Assembly: GCA_964510315.1 (NCBI GenBank)
Contig: CAZEAP010000019.1
Coordinates: forward strand, 10,050 to 74,049
Reading direction: 5' to 3'
Origin: CAZEAP01 sp964510315
GTDB lineage: Bacteria; Planctomycetota; Brocadiia; SM23-32
Length of the DNA stretch: 64,000 bases
Notes under the pieces: model-generated
The model's input: only the letters and a program-made list of their open reading frames with translations
The model's database searches: none
Told to the model about the DNA's origin: nothing
Made by a program: the position numbers and the translations under genes
In this document: positions 17,433 to 25,458 of the stretch, in pieces
Position numbering within the stretch: the first letter of the stretch is position 1
Layout: each line of letters starts with the position of its first letter

Positions 17433-17565
17433 GGGCGGCCGTGCCATTCCCCTCGGAGCGCTCTTCTGCTCCCCGACTTCGGCGTAGGGAACTGCAAAAC
17501 CGATGGTCAGAACAGCGGGAACCCCGCAGGGCAGAACGGGCCGGTCAACAGCAGCGGCGCGCCTC

Positions 17566-18336
17566 TCAACGGCGCCCACGACGCCGCTTGTATGCGAGGG
17601 CCGCAATGCCTGCTCCGATCAGAAGCAGGCAGGAAGGCTCGGGGGCCATGGCCTCGGCGTCATGGCTGTACGGGGCAAACGTCCATTTCTCCAGCCCGTT
17701 ATGGGCGAGGCCGAAGAGATCGAAGTGCAGCATGAAGTCCGAGCTGTAGGGCTGATACGCGACGTTATAGTACTGCTGGTCCCCCACGTCCACTCCGCTG
17801 GCATAGGGATCATCGGGGTCGAAGCTCTCGTCGTAGTCGAACACCGTCTCCTCCACCCCGATGTCCAGCATGGGCAGCGCCACCGGCCAGAAATAGGTGG
17901 GATAGAGCCCGTGAGGTGCGGAATGCCCGCCGCAGTAGTCGTCCGGGTCCCCGAATTCAAGCGGCACTTCGCTGTCCGAGCCGGCGGTCAGGACAACCTG
18001 CCCGTCCCCGTAGAAGGAGCCGGGGGAGATCGGGTTCTGGTCGTCCGGGTTGTCGGTAATAACGCTGATGGTCACCTCCGCGGTCGGATCCCACATGTCC
18101 TCCGGCACCGCCACCAGTAAAGTTACCGAATCAACATACTCGACCCAGTCCGGAGTTCGGGCGCCGGCCGCTTGCAGCTCAAACGGGTTGGCATATGTAA
18201 GCCACGACTCCGAGCCCATGTCATACTCCGCGTCGGGGCTGTAGAGCTGCAGCGTCGGCACCCCCAGCGCCACATGGGCGGCTGCGCCGGACAAAAGGCA
18301 AGTCAGGACAAGCACTACGGATATTCTTCTGAACAT
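17566..18336 (-). CDS. Choice-of-anchor-N-like exported protein with PEP-CTERM tail
   Basis: The ATG at 18336 gives a signal peptide (FRRISVVLVLTCLLSGAAA) and 256 residues; longer frames upstream run through the promoter. The mature part begins PTLQLYSPDAEYDMGSESW, which I recognise as the start of the choice-of-anchor N family, and the end is a PEP-CTERM signal: APEPSCLLLIGAGIAALAY then KRRRGRR. Many Asp and Tyr residues suggest a secreted acidic, possibly calcium-binding structural protein. It is a likely exosortase substrate. It is a single-gene unit with its own sigma-54 promoter and is transcribed in the same direction as the wza operon. Confidence 0.87.
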   Translation of the reverse strand: MFRRISVVLVLTCLLSGAAAHVALGVPTLQLYSPDAEYDMGSESWLTYANPFELQAAGARTPDWVEYVDSVTLLVAVPEDMWDPTAEVTISVITDNPDDQNPISPGSFYGDGQVVLTAGSDSEVPLEFGDPDDYCGGHSAPHGLYPTYFWPVALPMLDIGVEETVFDYDESFDPDDPYASGVDVGDQQYYNVAYQPYSSDFMLHFDLFGLAHNGLEKWTFAPYSHDAEAMAPEPSCLLLIGAGIAALAYKRRRGRR

Positions 18337-18414
18337 GCTGTTCGCTCCAAGCCGAAGCAGCCGTGCTGCGCCTGCGTCTACGGACAGGCACATGCAATTG
18401 TCACATGGGATAAC

Positions 18415-18430
18415 CGCAAACCTCGTACCC
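18415..18430 (-). promoter_or_regulatory. Sigma-54 promoter of the second PEP-CTERM gene
   Basis: On the minus strand GGGTACGAGGTTTGCG matches the -24/-12 consensus with mismatches only at the first base, one base in the -24 box and the last base. GG-N10-GC spacing is exact. The ATG is about 80 bases downstream. Confidence 0.65.
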
Positions 18431-18524
18431 TGAGGCCCCTCAACTGCAATATCGCCTCTGAACGCGCACTTTCGCCTTCTCAGGCCCGCTGGCGCAGATG
18501 TCGCCGCGTGCGCCATCGGGCGCC

Positions 18525-18544
18525 GTGTTCATCAGACTCAACAC
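18525..18544. promoter_or_regulatory. Upstream activator site between divergent promoters
   Basis: GTGTTCATCAGACTCAACAC, again GTGT-N12-ACAC. Its centre is 106 bp from the -24 GG of the minus-strand promoter at 18415 and 116 bp from the weak plus-strand candidate at 18649. A half-site, GCGTTGAGAAA, follows at 18558. Confidence 0.5.
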
Positions 18545-18648
18545 TCCGGGGGCCGCCGCGTTGAGAAATCTGAAATAGCCCCCGGCCCCGCGACAGCATC
18601 AAGGGGTCCCCCATTTCCAGCGCCAGAAATGCCCCGCCGTCGGCACAT

Positions 18649-18664
18649 AGGCATCGAATGTGCA
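18649..18664 (+). promoter_or_regulatory. Weak sigma-54 promoter candidate before the DUF4832 gene
   Basis: AGGCATCGAATGTGCA has the GG-N10-GC spacing and a TGCA end but a poor -24 box. It shares local sequence with the end of the duplicated promoter module (CAGAAATG, CGGCACA just upstream). Start codon 50 bases downstream. Confidence 0.3.
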
Positions 18665-18713
18665 GTAGAAAGAGAGCGCAAGCTTGCCAGAAAACCCCGG
18701 CCGCGAGGAAACT

Positions 18714-20240
18714 ATGGTAATCAGAAGCCTGCAACGCGCCCTGCTGGCAGTCCTGTTCAGTTCCGGCATTCTCCTGGCAGCGCCGGCTGAAAAGCCTGTG
18801 CTCGAGAAGGAATTCCAGGAATCGGCAAGGTTCATCAAGAACCCCGATTGCGGCTGGATCGCCTACAATTACGAGGACAGCTACGGCCTCCGACGGCGCG
18901 CCGCCGGAGGGCGCGAGCCGTTCGTATTCGCCAGCGTGGTCTACACCCGTCACCCCCGGAAAGCGTGGCAGACCGGTGCGGGCGATTTCGCCGGCAGCGA
19001 ACCTTTGAAGCTGTTGAAAAACTGGATCGCACATGAGCGTTATGTCGCTTTCAGAATCTACGCCAACAAGATGGGACACCTCCCGGAGGAGCTCCGCGGC
19101 AAGGTGCAGGGCATCGGTCCGAAGGGCAGCGGCATTACCTACTGGGACCGGGATTACGTGGAAGACCACCGCCGGCTGGTCCAATACCTCGGCTCGCGAC
19201 TCGGCGACTCCCCCTATCTTGCCTTCGTGGACATTGGCGGCGTCGGCAACACCGGCGGTGAGTGGTACTTCGCCCCACGGGAGGTATACAGGAAGGCGGG
19301 CTACGAGGGGGAAACCCGGTTCGAGCTGTTCAAGCAGTTCGTTCAGATGTACCGCGAGGCCTTTCCCCGGACGCGGCTTGTCATCTCCTACGAGTGCGTC
19401 CCCAACGACGGGGAAAGGGCTAAGGCGGTGATGGAACTGCTGAAGGAGAACGACATAGGCGTCCGCGACGACGGCCTGGGCGGGTGGCCCTACCCCAGGC
19501 AGCACCCGCCGCTGGACGCCTGGCCGATGCCGCTGTTCTGGCGTGACCTCCCCGTGCTCTTCGAGGGCGGCGGCCGGGGCGGAGGCGTCTATGGCTGGAA
19601 GCAGCAGGGGAAGGATCCGGCCGACGTGTTGGATTGGGTTTTCGGGAGGTGTCACCCCAGCTACATCAACATCGGCGGATCGGAGACCGCCTCGGAGAAG
19701 GGCTGCGACGAACTGGGCTCGCTGCTGATCCGCTACGGCCGCAGGCTGGGCTACCGCTTCGCCCTGCTGCACGCCCGGTGCCCGGCCAGGCTGCGTGCCG
19801 GGGGCAGTTTCGAGCTGCGGATGCGCTGGGCCAACCGGGGAATTGCTCCGTGTTACGTGAAGCGTCCGATCGAACTGTCCTTCTTCCGGCCGGAGGGCGG
19901 CTTCGCCGCCGCCGTCTCCGCGCAGCCAGATCCCCCGACCACCGAATGGGGGCCGGAGGAGGTGACCGAAGTGACCGTCCCCTTCTCGGTTCCGTCCAAC
20001 CTGGAGACCGGCCACTACCGGCTTAAGGTAAGGATGCTCCTGGGGGACCCCCGCGATCCCGCCCGGGCGGTGGAGATCGCCACCGAGGGCGCCGATCGGG
20101 AGGGGCGGTATGCCCTGGGGCGAGTCTCGGTAACGGGGACGGAAGTGGCGATGACGGCCGAAGCTTCTTGCCGACTGAAAAATCGGCCGAAAATATCCGA
20201 GATGGGACCGACGAAAGACGCGCTCGTGTTGAAAAAATGA
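18714..20240 (+). CDS. Exported DUF4832-like protein (putative glycoside-hydrolase fold)
   Basis: ATG at 18714 with GAGGAA upstream; 508 residues with a signal peptide (IRSLQRALLAVLFSSGILLAAPA). The N-terminal part begins with NPDCGWIAYNYEDSYG, recalling the 'NPGRGF' start of DUF4874/DUF4832 proteins, and has barrel-like segments (SPYLAFVDIGGVGNTGGEW, RLVISYECVPN). A beta-sandwich region follows (LRAGGSFELRMRWANRG..., ELSFFRP). These proteins are thought to act on, or bind, extracellular glycans; activity is not established. The last codons overlap the first operator of the downstream promoter module, so the natural C-terminus may have been altered when that module arrived. Confidence 0.65.
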   Translation: MVIRSLQRALLAVLFSSGILLAAPAEKPVLEKEFQESARFIKNPDCGWIAYNYEDSYGLRRRAAGGREPFVFASVVYTRHPRKAWQTGAGDFAGSEPLKLLKNWIAHERYVAFRIYANKMGHLPEELRGKVQGIGPKGSGITYWDRDYVEDHRRLVQYLGSRLGDSPYLAFVDIGGVGNTGGEWYFAPREVYRKAGYEGETRFELFKQFVQMYREAFPRTRLVISYECVPNDGERAKAVMELLKENDIGVRDDGLGGWPYPRQHPPLDAWPMPLFWRDLPVLFEGGGRGGGVYGWKQQGKDPADVLDWVFGRCHPSYINIGGSETASEKGCDELGSLLIRYGRRLGYRFALLHARCPARLRAGGSFELRMRWANRGIAPCYVKRPIELSFFRPEGGFAAAVSAQPDPPTTEWGPEEVTEVTVPFSVPSNLETGHYRLKVRMLLGDPRDPARAVEIATEGADREGRYALGRVSVTGTEVAMTAEASCRLKNRPKISEMGPTKDALVLKK

Positions 20241-20366
20241 CACATTGTGTCCAGATTTGTGGACACACTGCCGCCATTTGTCAATCCCGCGCGCGCCGAA
20301 ACCAGTATTTCTCCCCCCGAGCGCGGCTCTGCGTGCCGCCCTGAGGCGGCACACGATTTGCCCCCT
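20226..20366 (+). promoter_or_regulatory. Duplicated sigma-54 promoter module, copy 1 (before sat-cysC)
   Basis: Three parts: operator 1 at 20226-20243 (GTGTTGAAAAAATGACAC), operator 2 at 20247-20266 (GTGTCCAGATTTGTGGACAC) and a -24/-12 promoter at 20347-20362 (CGGCACACGATTTGCC, GG-N10-GC). Operator centres are 22 bp apart and operator 2 is 92 bp from the -24 GG. The same layout and spacing recur at 23448-23589. The module fills most of the gap before the sat-cysC ATG at 20455. Confidence 0.75.
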
Positions 20367-20454
20367 TTGCCAGAATGGTTCCGCGGGGCAGCTCCGCGCG
20401 CTGCTTTTCCAGCTCAGAGAGTAAACCGATCAATCGTTACTCAGGCGAGACACC

Positions 20455-22179
20455 ATGCCATCACACTTGATAGACCCGCACGGCGGAGAGCTAATCGATC
20501 TGACGGTCAGCCCCGACAAGGCATCCGAGCTGAAGAATGCGTGTGCAGACGTCCCTTCCTGGAACCTGACGGACCGGCAGATTTGCGACCTGGAGTTACT
20601 CTCAAACGGCGCCCTATCCCCGTTGAGTGGCTTCATGGCCAGAGCCGATTACAGCAGCGTCTGCCGGCACATGGAACTCGCGGACGGCACGCTGTGGCCG
20701 ATGCCCATTATGCTGGACGTCTCTGGGGAGACGGCCGAGGCGGCGGAGGAGCAGGAGATGCTTGCCCTGCGGGACCCGGAGGGCGTCATGCTTGCCGTAG
20801 TCCACGTAGAGGAGGTCTGGGAGCCCGACCTCCAGGAGGAAGCGGAAGCCGTCTTTGGCACAACGGATCCGGAACACCCCGGCGTCGCGCACCTGCTCAA
20901 CCACACAAACCGATGCTATGTCGGGGGCCCTCTGGAGACCGTCGAAGTCCCGGCGCACTACGATTTTGCGGACTACCGCCTCAGCCCCGCCGAACTTCGC
21001 CGGCGATTGTCCTGGCTGGGTTGGCGCCGGGTCGTTGCCTTCCAGACGCGGAACCCGATGCACCGGGCGCATTTCGAGCTGACGCTCCGGGCTGCCCGTG
21101 AGTTGGAGGCGAGCCTCCTGATACATCCGGTTGTGGGCATGACCAAGCCCGGAGATGTTGACCATTACACCCGCGTGCGATGCTATCTGGGCCTGTTGGA
21201 TCACTATCCGCGAAATACCGTGGTGATGAGTCTGCTACCTTTGGCCATGCGGATGGCCGGGCCCCGGGAAGCCCTTTGGCACGCTATAATCCGCCAGAAC
21301 TACGGCTGCACCCACTTCATCGTGGGGCGCGACCACGCCGGACCGGGGAAAAAACCCAACGGCGAGTCCTTCTACGGCTCCTATGATGCCCACGAACTCC
21401 TTGAAGACCATGGTGATGGGCTGGGCATCGAGGTCGTGACATTCGAGCACATGGTTTATGTGCCGGAGCAGGACCGATACCTGCCTGCCCCAGAGGTGGC
21501 CGAGGGTACAGAGGCCAGATACATCTCCGGCACCGAGCTGCGCAGGCGTCTGGCAGAGGGAAGCAAAATACCGGAGTGGTTCACTTTCCCGGAGGTCGCC
21601 CAGGAGTTGCGCCGGACCTATCCACCCCGGGAGCAGCAGGGCTTCACCGTGTTCTTTACGGGTCTGCCCAGCTCCGGCAAGTCAACCCTCGCCAAGGTGC
21701 TGGTGGCCAGGCTACTGGAGATGGGCGGTCGGCCGGTGACGCTTCTGGACGGCGATATCGTGCGAAAGAACCTTTCGTCCGAACTGGGCTTCTCAAAGAA
21801 GGACCGGGACATCAACATCCGCCGCATTGGTTTCGTCGCCGCCGAAATCACCAAGAACGGCGGTATTGCAATTTGCGCCCCCATCGCCCCCTACGATGCC
21901 ACGCGGAAGGACATTCGCAGCACTATCGAGGAGGGCGGAGGATTCGTGCTCGTGCACGTGGCCACCCCTCTCGAAGTCTGCGAACTGCGAGACAGGAAGG
22001 GCCTCTACGCAAAGGCACGCGCCGGCCAGATAAATGACTTCACCGGTATCTCCGACCCGTACGAAGAACCCGACGACGCAGAGGTCGTAATCGACACCAC
22101 GGATATGGACCCCAGGGAGTGCGCACAGGAGATTCTCCTCTTTCTGCAGAAAGAGCGCTACGTCGGACCGCCGGAGTAG
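20455..22179 (+). CDS. Bifunctional ATP sulfurylase / APS kinase
   Basis: 574 residues. Residues 1-390 are ATP sulfurylase: FQTRNPMHRAHFEL (the HxxH-type nucleotide site), VGRDHAGPG and ISGTELRRRL. Residues 395-574 are APS kinase: P-loop GLPSSGKST, LLDGDIVRKNLSSELGFSKKDRD, and the CAPIAPYD and GLYAKARAG segments. Together they turn sulfate and ATP into PAPS, the donor for sulfotransferases. No PAPS reductase is nearby, whereas a sulfotransferase lies at 28914, so the product is probably used for sulfation rather than assimilation. CysQ follows 22 bp downstream. Transcription is predicted from the sigma-54 module at 20226. Confidence 0.93.
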   Translation: MPSHLIDPHGGELIDLTVSPDKASELKNACADVPSWNLTDRQICDLELLSNGALSPLSGFMARADYSSVCRHMELADGTLWPMPIMLDVSGETAEAAEEQEMLALRDPEGVMLAVVHVEEVWEPDLQEEAEAVFGTTDPEHPGVAHLLNHTNRCYVGGPLETVEVPAHYDFADYRLSPAELRRRLSWLGWRRVVAFQTRNPMHRAHFELTLRAARELEASLLIHPVVGMTKPGDVDHYTRVRCYLGLLDHYPRNTVVMSLLPLAMRMAGPREALWHAIIRQNYGCTHFIVGRDHAGPGKKPNGESFYGSYDAHELLEDHGDGLGIEVVTFEHMVYVPEQDRYLPAPEVAEGTEARYISGTELRRRLAEGSKIPEWFTFPEVAQELRRTYPPREQQGFTVFFTGLPSSGKSTLAKVLVARLLEMGGRPVTLLDGDIVRKNLSSELGFSKKDRDINIRRIGFVAAEITKNGGIAICAPIAPYDATRKDIRSTIEEGGGFVLVHVATPLEVCELRDRKGLYAKARAGQINDFTGISDPYEEPDDAEVVIDTTDMDPRECAQEILLFLQKERYVGPPE

Positions 22180-22201
22180 CTACCACCTGGAAGCTAAGAG
22201 A

Positions 22202-23041
22202 TTGGATGCTGGCAACGTGACCGACCTGCCCTACCATCTCGAACGGGTCGTATCGATCGCCCGACGTGCCGGCCGGGCCGTGGAGGACGTCCGACGAGGC
22301 GACGCGGACGTAGAGCATAAGGAAGACGGCTCACCGGTGACCGCCGCGGACCGCGCCTCACACCGCGTCATAGTCGAGGCTCTACCGGAAATGACCCCTG
22401 AGATCCCCGTTGTCTCCGAAGAGGCTCCGCTGCCAACGCCGAGCCCCGCCCGGCAGGGGGAAGAGTTGCGGTTCTGGCTGGTCGACCCTCTGGACGGCAC
22501 GAAGGAGTTCATCAAGGGCCTCCCCGAATACACCGTCAACATCGCCCTGGTGGAAGGCGGCCGGCCAGTGCTGGGGGTCATTCATGTTCCCCCCGTCGGC
22601 TTGACCTACTGGGCCGCTGAGGGCCTGGGCGCCTGGAAGCAGGAAGGGGAAGATGAACCGCAGCGGATCCGTGCCGGCGGCGGGGGGGAACCGCACGTGG
22701 GCGTTGTGAGCCGCTCGCACGCATCTTTGGAGGTCCGGGAGTTGCTCTCGGAGCTGGGTGTGACGGAAGTTATCCGATGCGGCAGTTCGCTGAAGATGTG
22801 CGCCGTGGCCGAAGGCAGCGCTGACGTCTACGCGCGGCTTGGGCCCACCTGGCCCTGGGATACCGCCGCGGGCGCCGCCGTCGCCGAAGCGGCCGGCTGC
22901 CAGGTGCGCGATCCGATGGGACGGCCGCTCAGCTACTCCCATCCCGCGGAGAAGCACCACGGCTTCGTCGTCTACCACCCCGGGAGCGATGTGGGGAAGG
23001 GCGTAGAGCAGAGGTGGGAGGAGGGAGGCTCGCTTCCCTGA
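22202..23041 (+). CDS. cysQ: 3'(2'),5'-bisphosphate nucleotidase (CysQ)
   Basis: 279 residues of the inositol-monophosphatase superfamily: DGSPVTAADRAS, the metal-binding DPLDGTKEFI, and WPWDTAAGAAVAEAAG. CysQ removes the 3' phosphate from PAP, the by-product of PAPS-dependent sulfation, and so recycles it. Placement directly after the PAPS synthase supports this role. The start is uncertain: TTG at 22202 or GTG at 22217, neither with a strong ribosome site. Downstream, GGGCGCG/CGCGCCC at 23073-23091 is a 7-bp hairpin that may end the unit. Confidence 0.9.
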   Translation: MDAGNVTDLPYHLERVVSIARRAGRAVEDVRRGDADVEHKEDGSPVTAADRASHRVIVEALPEMTPEIPVVSEEAPLPTPSPARQGEELRFWLVDPLDGTKEFIKGLPEYTVNIALVEGGRPVLGVIHVPPVGLTYWAAEGLGAWKQEGEDEPQRIRAGGGGEPHVGVVSRSHASLEVRELLSELGVTEVIRCGSSLKMCAVAEGSADVYARLGPTWPWDTAAGAAVAEAAGCQVRDPMGRPLSYSHPAEKHHGFVVYHPGSDVGKGVEQRWEEGGSLP

Positions 23042-23207
23042 GGCCACTTCGCATAACGTGTACGGTCGGTAAGGGCGCGCCCTCCGCGCCCGGCACGCTC
23101 AACCTGGAGATGTGAAATTACACAGCTTTCTGGACTTGACTAGGCCGACCTCCACGGGGCCCCACCTTTGAACCAGTCGGAGGATAGTTTTGCCGTTGTG
23201 GGAGCCG

Positions 23208-23282
23208 GGGGGCGTAGCTCAACAGACACAGCGCCGGGTGGTTCACCCGGAGGTTGGCGGTTCAAATCCTCCCGCCCCGCCA
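23208..23282 (+). tRNA. tRNA-like sequence, probably degenerate (anticodon position GTT)
   Basis: A cloverleaf can be drawn: TAGCTC D-arm start, anticodon stem CCGGG/CCCGG with loop TGGTTCA, variable loop AGGTT, T-arm loop TTCAAAT and encoded CCA. Faults suggest decay: the D-loop lacks GG, base 33 is G not T, the T-stem has a C-T mismatch, and the acceptor stem pairs over only 6 bp. If canonical positions hold, the anticodon would be GTT (Asn). Confidence 0.45.
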
Positions 23283-23447
23283 ACGACCAGGCACAGCGCG
23301 AGTCTCTCTATCCCCATGGCGCCGCTTTCGCGTCCGCGCGCGGTCTCCCGCGCTGTTGTGCTCTGTCTTTCACCCTCGGTCCCGCCGCTCCACCGGCGGC
23401 AAAGGTCGGGATGCGGCAACACCCGAATCGGCCCGACCGGGACCGCC

Positions 23448-23589
23448 GTGTTGAGAAAACGACACGGTGTGTCCACATTTGTGGACACCTTGCCGTTTTC
23501 TGTCACTCCCCTCTCCGGCGAGAAGGCCTTTTTTCCGGTCGAACGCCTCTCTGGCGGCAGAAATGCGACGGCACACGATTTGCCCCCTT
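23448..23589 (+). promoter_or_regulatory. Duplicated sigma-54 promoter module, copy 2 (before the O-ligase gene)
   Basis: Operator 1 at 23448-23465 (GTGTTGAGAAAACGACAC), operator 2 at 23469-23488 (GTGTCCACATTTGTGGACAC, perfect 9-bp arms) and promoter at 23569-23584 (CGGCACACGATTTGCC). Centre spacings are 22 bp and 92 bp, identical to copy 1. The operators lie within a larger imperfect palindrome bounded by AGAAAACG and CGTTTTCT. The start codon at 23644 follows 60 bases after the -12 box. The rest of 23042-23643 holds only the tRNA-like sequence. Confidence 0.8.
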
Positions 23590-23643
23590 GATGCATCACT
23601 TCTGCGGGGAATTCGTGCGCCTGGTGTTCGGGAAGGGACAGCT

Positions 23644-24936
23644 TTGGCCTACGCCGCCCTTCTGGTCTACACCGCACTTCTTTTCGTGCGGCCCCAGGAA
23701 TGGGCTCCTCTCTTGCTGGGAGTTCCACTGCTGGACTACGTGGTGGGAGCGGCCATCATCCTGTGTCTGGCTCACGTGCTTCGGCACGGCTGGCGCGTGA
23801 AGGACGCGCCGCAGAACTTCCTGATGCTCGGGCTCTTCGCGGCCACCCTGGTGAGTCATGTGCGACACACTTTCTTCAGCGCCTTCCTGGAAACGTTTCA
23901 GACCTTCGGCAAGGTCGTCCTCATCTACTTCCTCATCGCCTCCACCGCCGACTCCGTCCGCCGCATCAAGGGCTTCATCCTCGTCATGGTCCTTGGCTGC
24001 CTGTTCATGTCCGCCCACGGCATCCTCCAGGCCCACCGGGGCTACGGCTTCGGCGGCGCCCTTCGCAGTCAGCCGCTCATCATCGAGGATACCGTGCGCG
24101 TTCGCGCCTTCGGCATCTTCAACGATCCCAACGACCTCTCCCTCATGCTGGTGGCGGCACTGCCTTTCCTGATGGGCACTGTGCTGAACCGCAGCAGCGG
24201 GCCCCTCTGGCGGCTCGGCAGCGCGGCCGCAATGGTGCCCATGCTGTATTGCATTTACCTGACCGACTCCCGCGGCGGCTGGCTGGCGCTGGCCGTCATG
24301 GCCATGGCCTTCGTCTTCATGCACCTGCGCAACAAGAAGATCGGCATCCTGCTGGCCGTCCTCGCCGTGCCCCTCGTCTTCGCCCTCGGCCCTTCCCGGA
24401 TGGACACTATGAGCACCGACGATGATGCAGTGCAAGGCCGCCTCGCCGCCTGGGGCTACGGCAACCAGATGCTCAAACGCTGGCCCCTCTTCGGCGCCGG
24501 CAAGGGGCGTTTCACGGAATTCTCCGACGACAGCCGGGTTGCCCACAACTCCTTCGTCCACTGCTGGGGGGAACTGGGCCTGTTCGGATATTTCTTTTGG
24601 CTGGGCCTGGTGCTCGCGTCGTTCAAGGACTGCTGGGCGCTCAGCAGGGCCGGGCCTCACGAGGACGACCCGGACGGCCGGGCACTCTCCCGTCTGGGGC
24701 AGGCCGGCGTGGCGTCCATGGCCGGGTTCATGTCGGCGGCCTTCTTCCTCAGCCGCACGTACCAGATACCCCTGTTCATCCTGTTCGCCCTGTTCGCCGC
24801 CATGCACACCGTGTATCAGCAGGAGGTCCGGGAACTCCCCGGCCTGTCCAGCACAGCCGACTGGAAACACCTCCTGGGAGCCGAGATAATCAGCATCCCC
24901 GGCCTCTGGCTAACCCTCCGGATAATGAACATGTAG
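23644..24936 (+). CDS. O-antigen ligase/polymerase-family membrane protein (exosortase-associated)
   Basis: TTG start at 23644, five bases after GGGAAGGGA; the open frame extends upstream through the promoter module and that part is not coding. About 430 residues with roughly ten membrane helices. The beginning LVYTALLFVRPQEWAPLL, then FNDPNDLSLMLVAALPF and the large periplasmic-loop motif RVAHNSFVHCWGELGLFGY match the Wzy/WaaL-like family found in exosortase loci (putative O-glycosylation ligase). It would polymerise repeat units or attach the glycan to a protein or lipid. The VanZ-like gene and a Wzx flippase follow. Confidence 0.87.
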   Translation: MAYAALLVYTALLFVRPQEWAPLLLGVPLLDYVVGAAIILCLAHVLRHGWRVKDAPQNFLMLGLFAATLVSHVRHTFFSAFLETFQTFGKVVLIYFLIASTADSVRRIKGFILVMVLGCLFMSAHGILQAHRGYGFGGALRSQPLIIEDTVRVRAFGIFNDPNDLSLMLVAALPFLMGTVLNRSSGPLWRLGSAAAMVPMLYCIYLTDSRGGWLALAVMAMAFVFMHLRNKKIGILLAVLAVPLVFALGPSRMDTMSTDDDAVQGRLAAWGYGNQMLKRWPLFGAGKGRFTEFSDDSRVAHNSFVHCWGELGLFGYFFWLGLVLASFKDCWALSRAGPHEDDPDGRALSRLGQAGVASMAGFMSAAFFLSRTYQIPLFILFALFAAMHTVYQQEVRELPGLSSTADWKHLLGAEIISIPGLWLTLRIMNM

Positions 24937-24944
24937 GAGCCTCT

Positions 24945-25021
24945 CAACTGCCAACTGACAACTCTCAACTCGCAACTGACAACTGTCAACTGTCAACTGT
25001 CAACTGGAAACTGGCAACTGC
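24945..25021 (+). repeat. Heptanucleotide repeat array (CAACTNN) x 11
   Basis: Eleven in-phase 7-bp units, mostly CAACTGN (CAACTGC, CAACTGA, CAACTCT, CAACTCG, CAACTGA, three CAACTGT, CAACTGG, AAACTGG, CAACTGC). It fills the gap between the ligase stop and the VanZ-like start. This resembles the short tandem heptamer repeats of cyanobacteria. Confidence 0.85.
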
Positions 25022-25022
25022 C

Positions 25023-25409
25023 GTGATCGCCCTGCTCGCCTATATGGCGTTGCTCGCCTACGCCTCCCTCAAGCCCATAGAGCCCCGGACGGCGGCCGCC
25101 ATCAGCGCCACGCGCCGCGCCGTCAACAACCTCCTGCACGTCCCCGCCTACGGCCTGCTCGCTGTGCTCTGGATGCTGGTTCTGGGAGGAACAGCACACT
25201 CGGCACGCCGATTGCGTACGATTCTGGTCGCCTGTCTCGCCGCCGTGCTGTTCGGGGCCGTCATGGAGGTCCTGCAGGGCCTGACCGTGCGGGGCCGCAT
25301 GGCCGGATGGGAGGACTTAGGCCTGAACACGTTAGGCGCCGTCCTGGCCGGAATAGCCACGGCGCTATGGCACCGCCGCACCCGAGAACAAGTAACAAGC
25401 AACAGGTAG
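25023..25409 (+). CDS. VanZ-like small membrane protein
   Basis: 128 residues from a GTG at 25023; earlier in-frame codons are made of the heptamer array. Four membrane helices are visible (VIALLAYMALLAYASL, LLHVPAYGLLAVLWMLVLGG, TILVACLAAVLFGAVMEVLQ, LNTLGAVLAGIATALW), with the family features KP near the first helix, E-x-L-Q, GR and D-x-x-x-N-x-x-G. VanZ-family proteins are of unclear function; one member gives teicoplanin resistance. In exosortase loci they are frequent partners. The gene is bracketed by two heptamer arrays, which leaves it without a clear ribosome site. Confidence 0.75.
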   Translation: MIALLAYMALLAYASLKPIEPRTAAAISATRRAVNNLLHVPAYGLLAVLWMLVLGGTAHSARRLRTILVACLAAVLFGAVMEVLQGLTVRGRMAGWEDLGLNTLGAVLAGIATALWHRRTREQVTSNR

Positions 25410-25413
25410 CTGT

Positions 25414-25441
25414 CAACTCACAACCCACAACTGGCAACTCT
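25414..25441 (+). repeat. Second heptanucleotide array (CAACNNN) x 4
   Basis: CAACTCA, CAACCCA, CAACTGG and CAACTCT directly after the VanZ-like stop, in the same heptamer family as the array at 24945. It ends 17 bp before the flippase start. Confidence 0.75.
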
Positions 25442-25458
25442 CGGAGACCTGAAACACC

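Noticed and set aside
18480..20354. Long minus-strand frame of 624 codons
   Set aside because: Antisense shadow of the DUF4832 gene; no recognisable motifs and high Gly/Pro/Arg content.
24945..25441. CRISPR-like array
   Set aside because: Units are contiguous 7-mers with no spacers; it is a simple tandem repeat.
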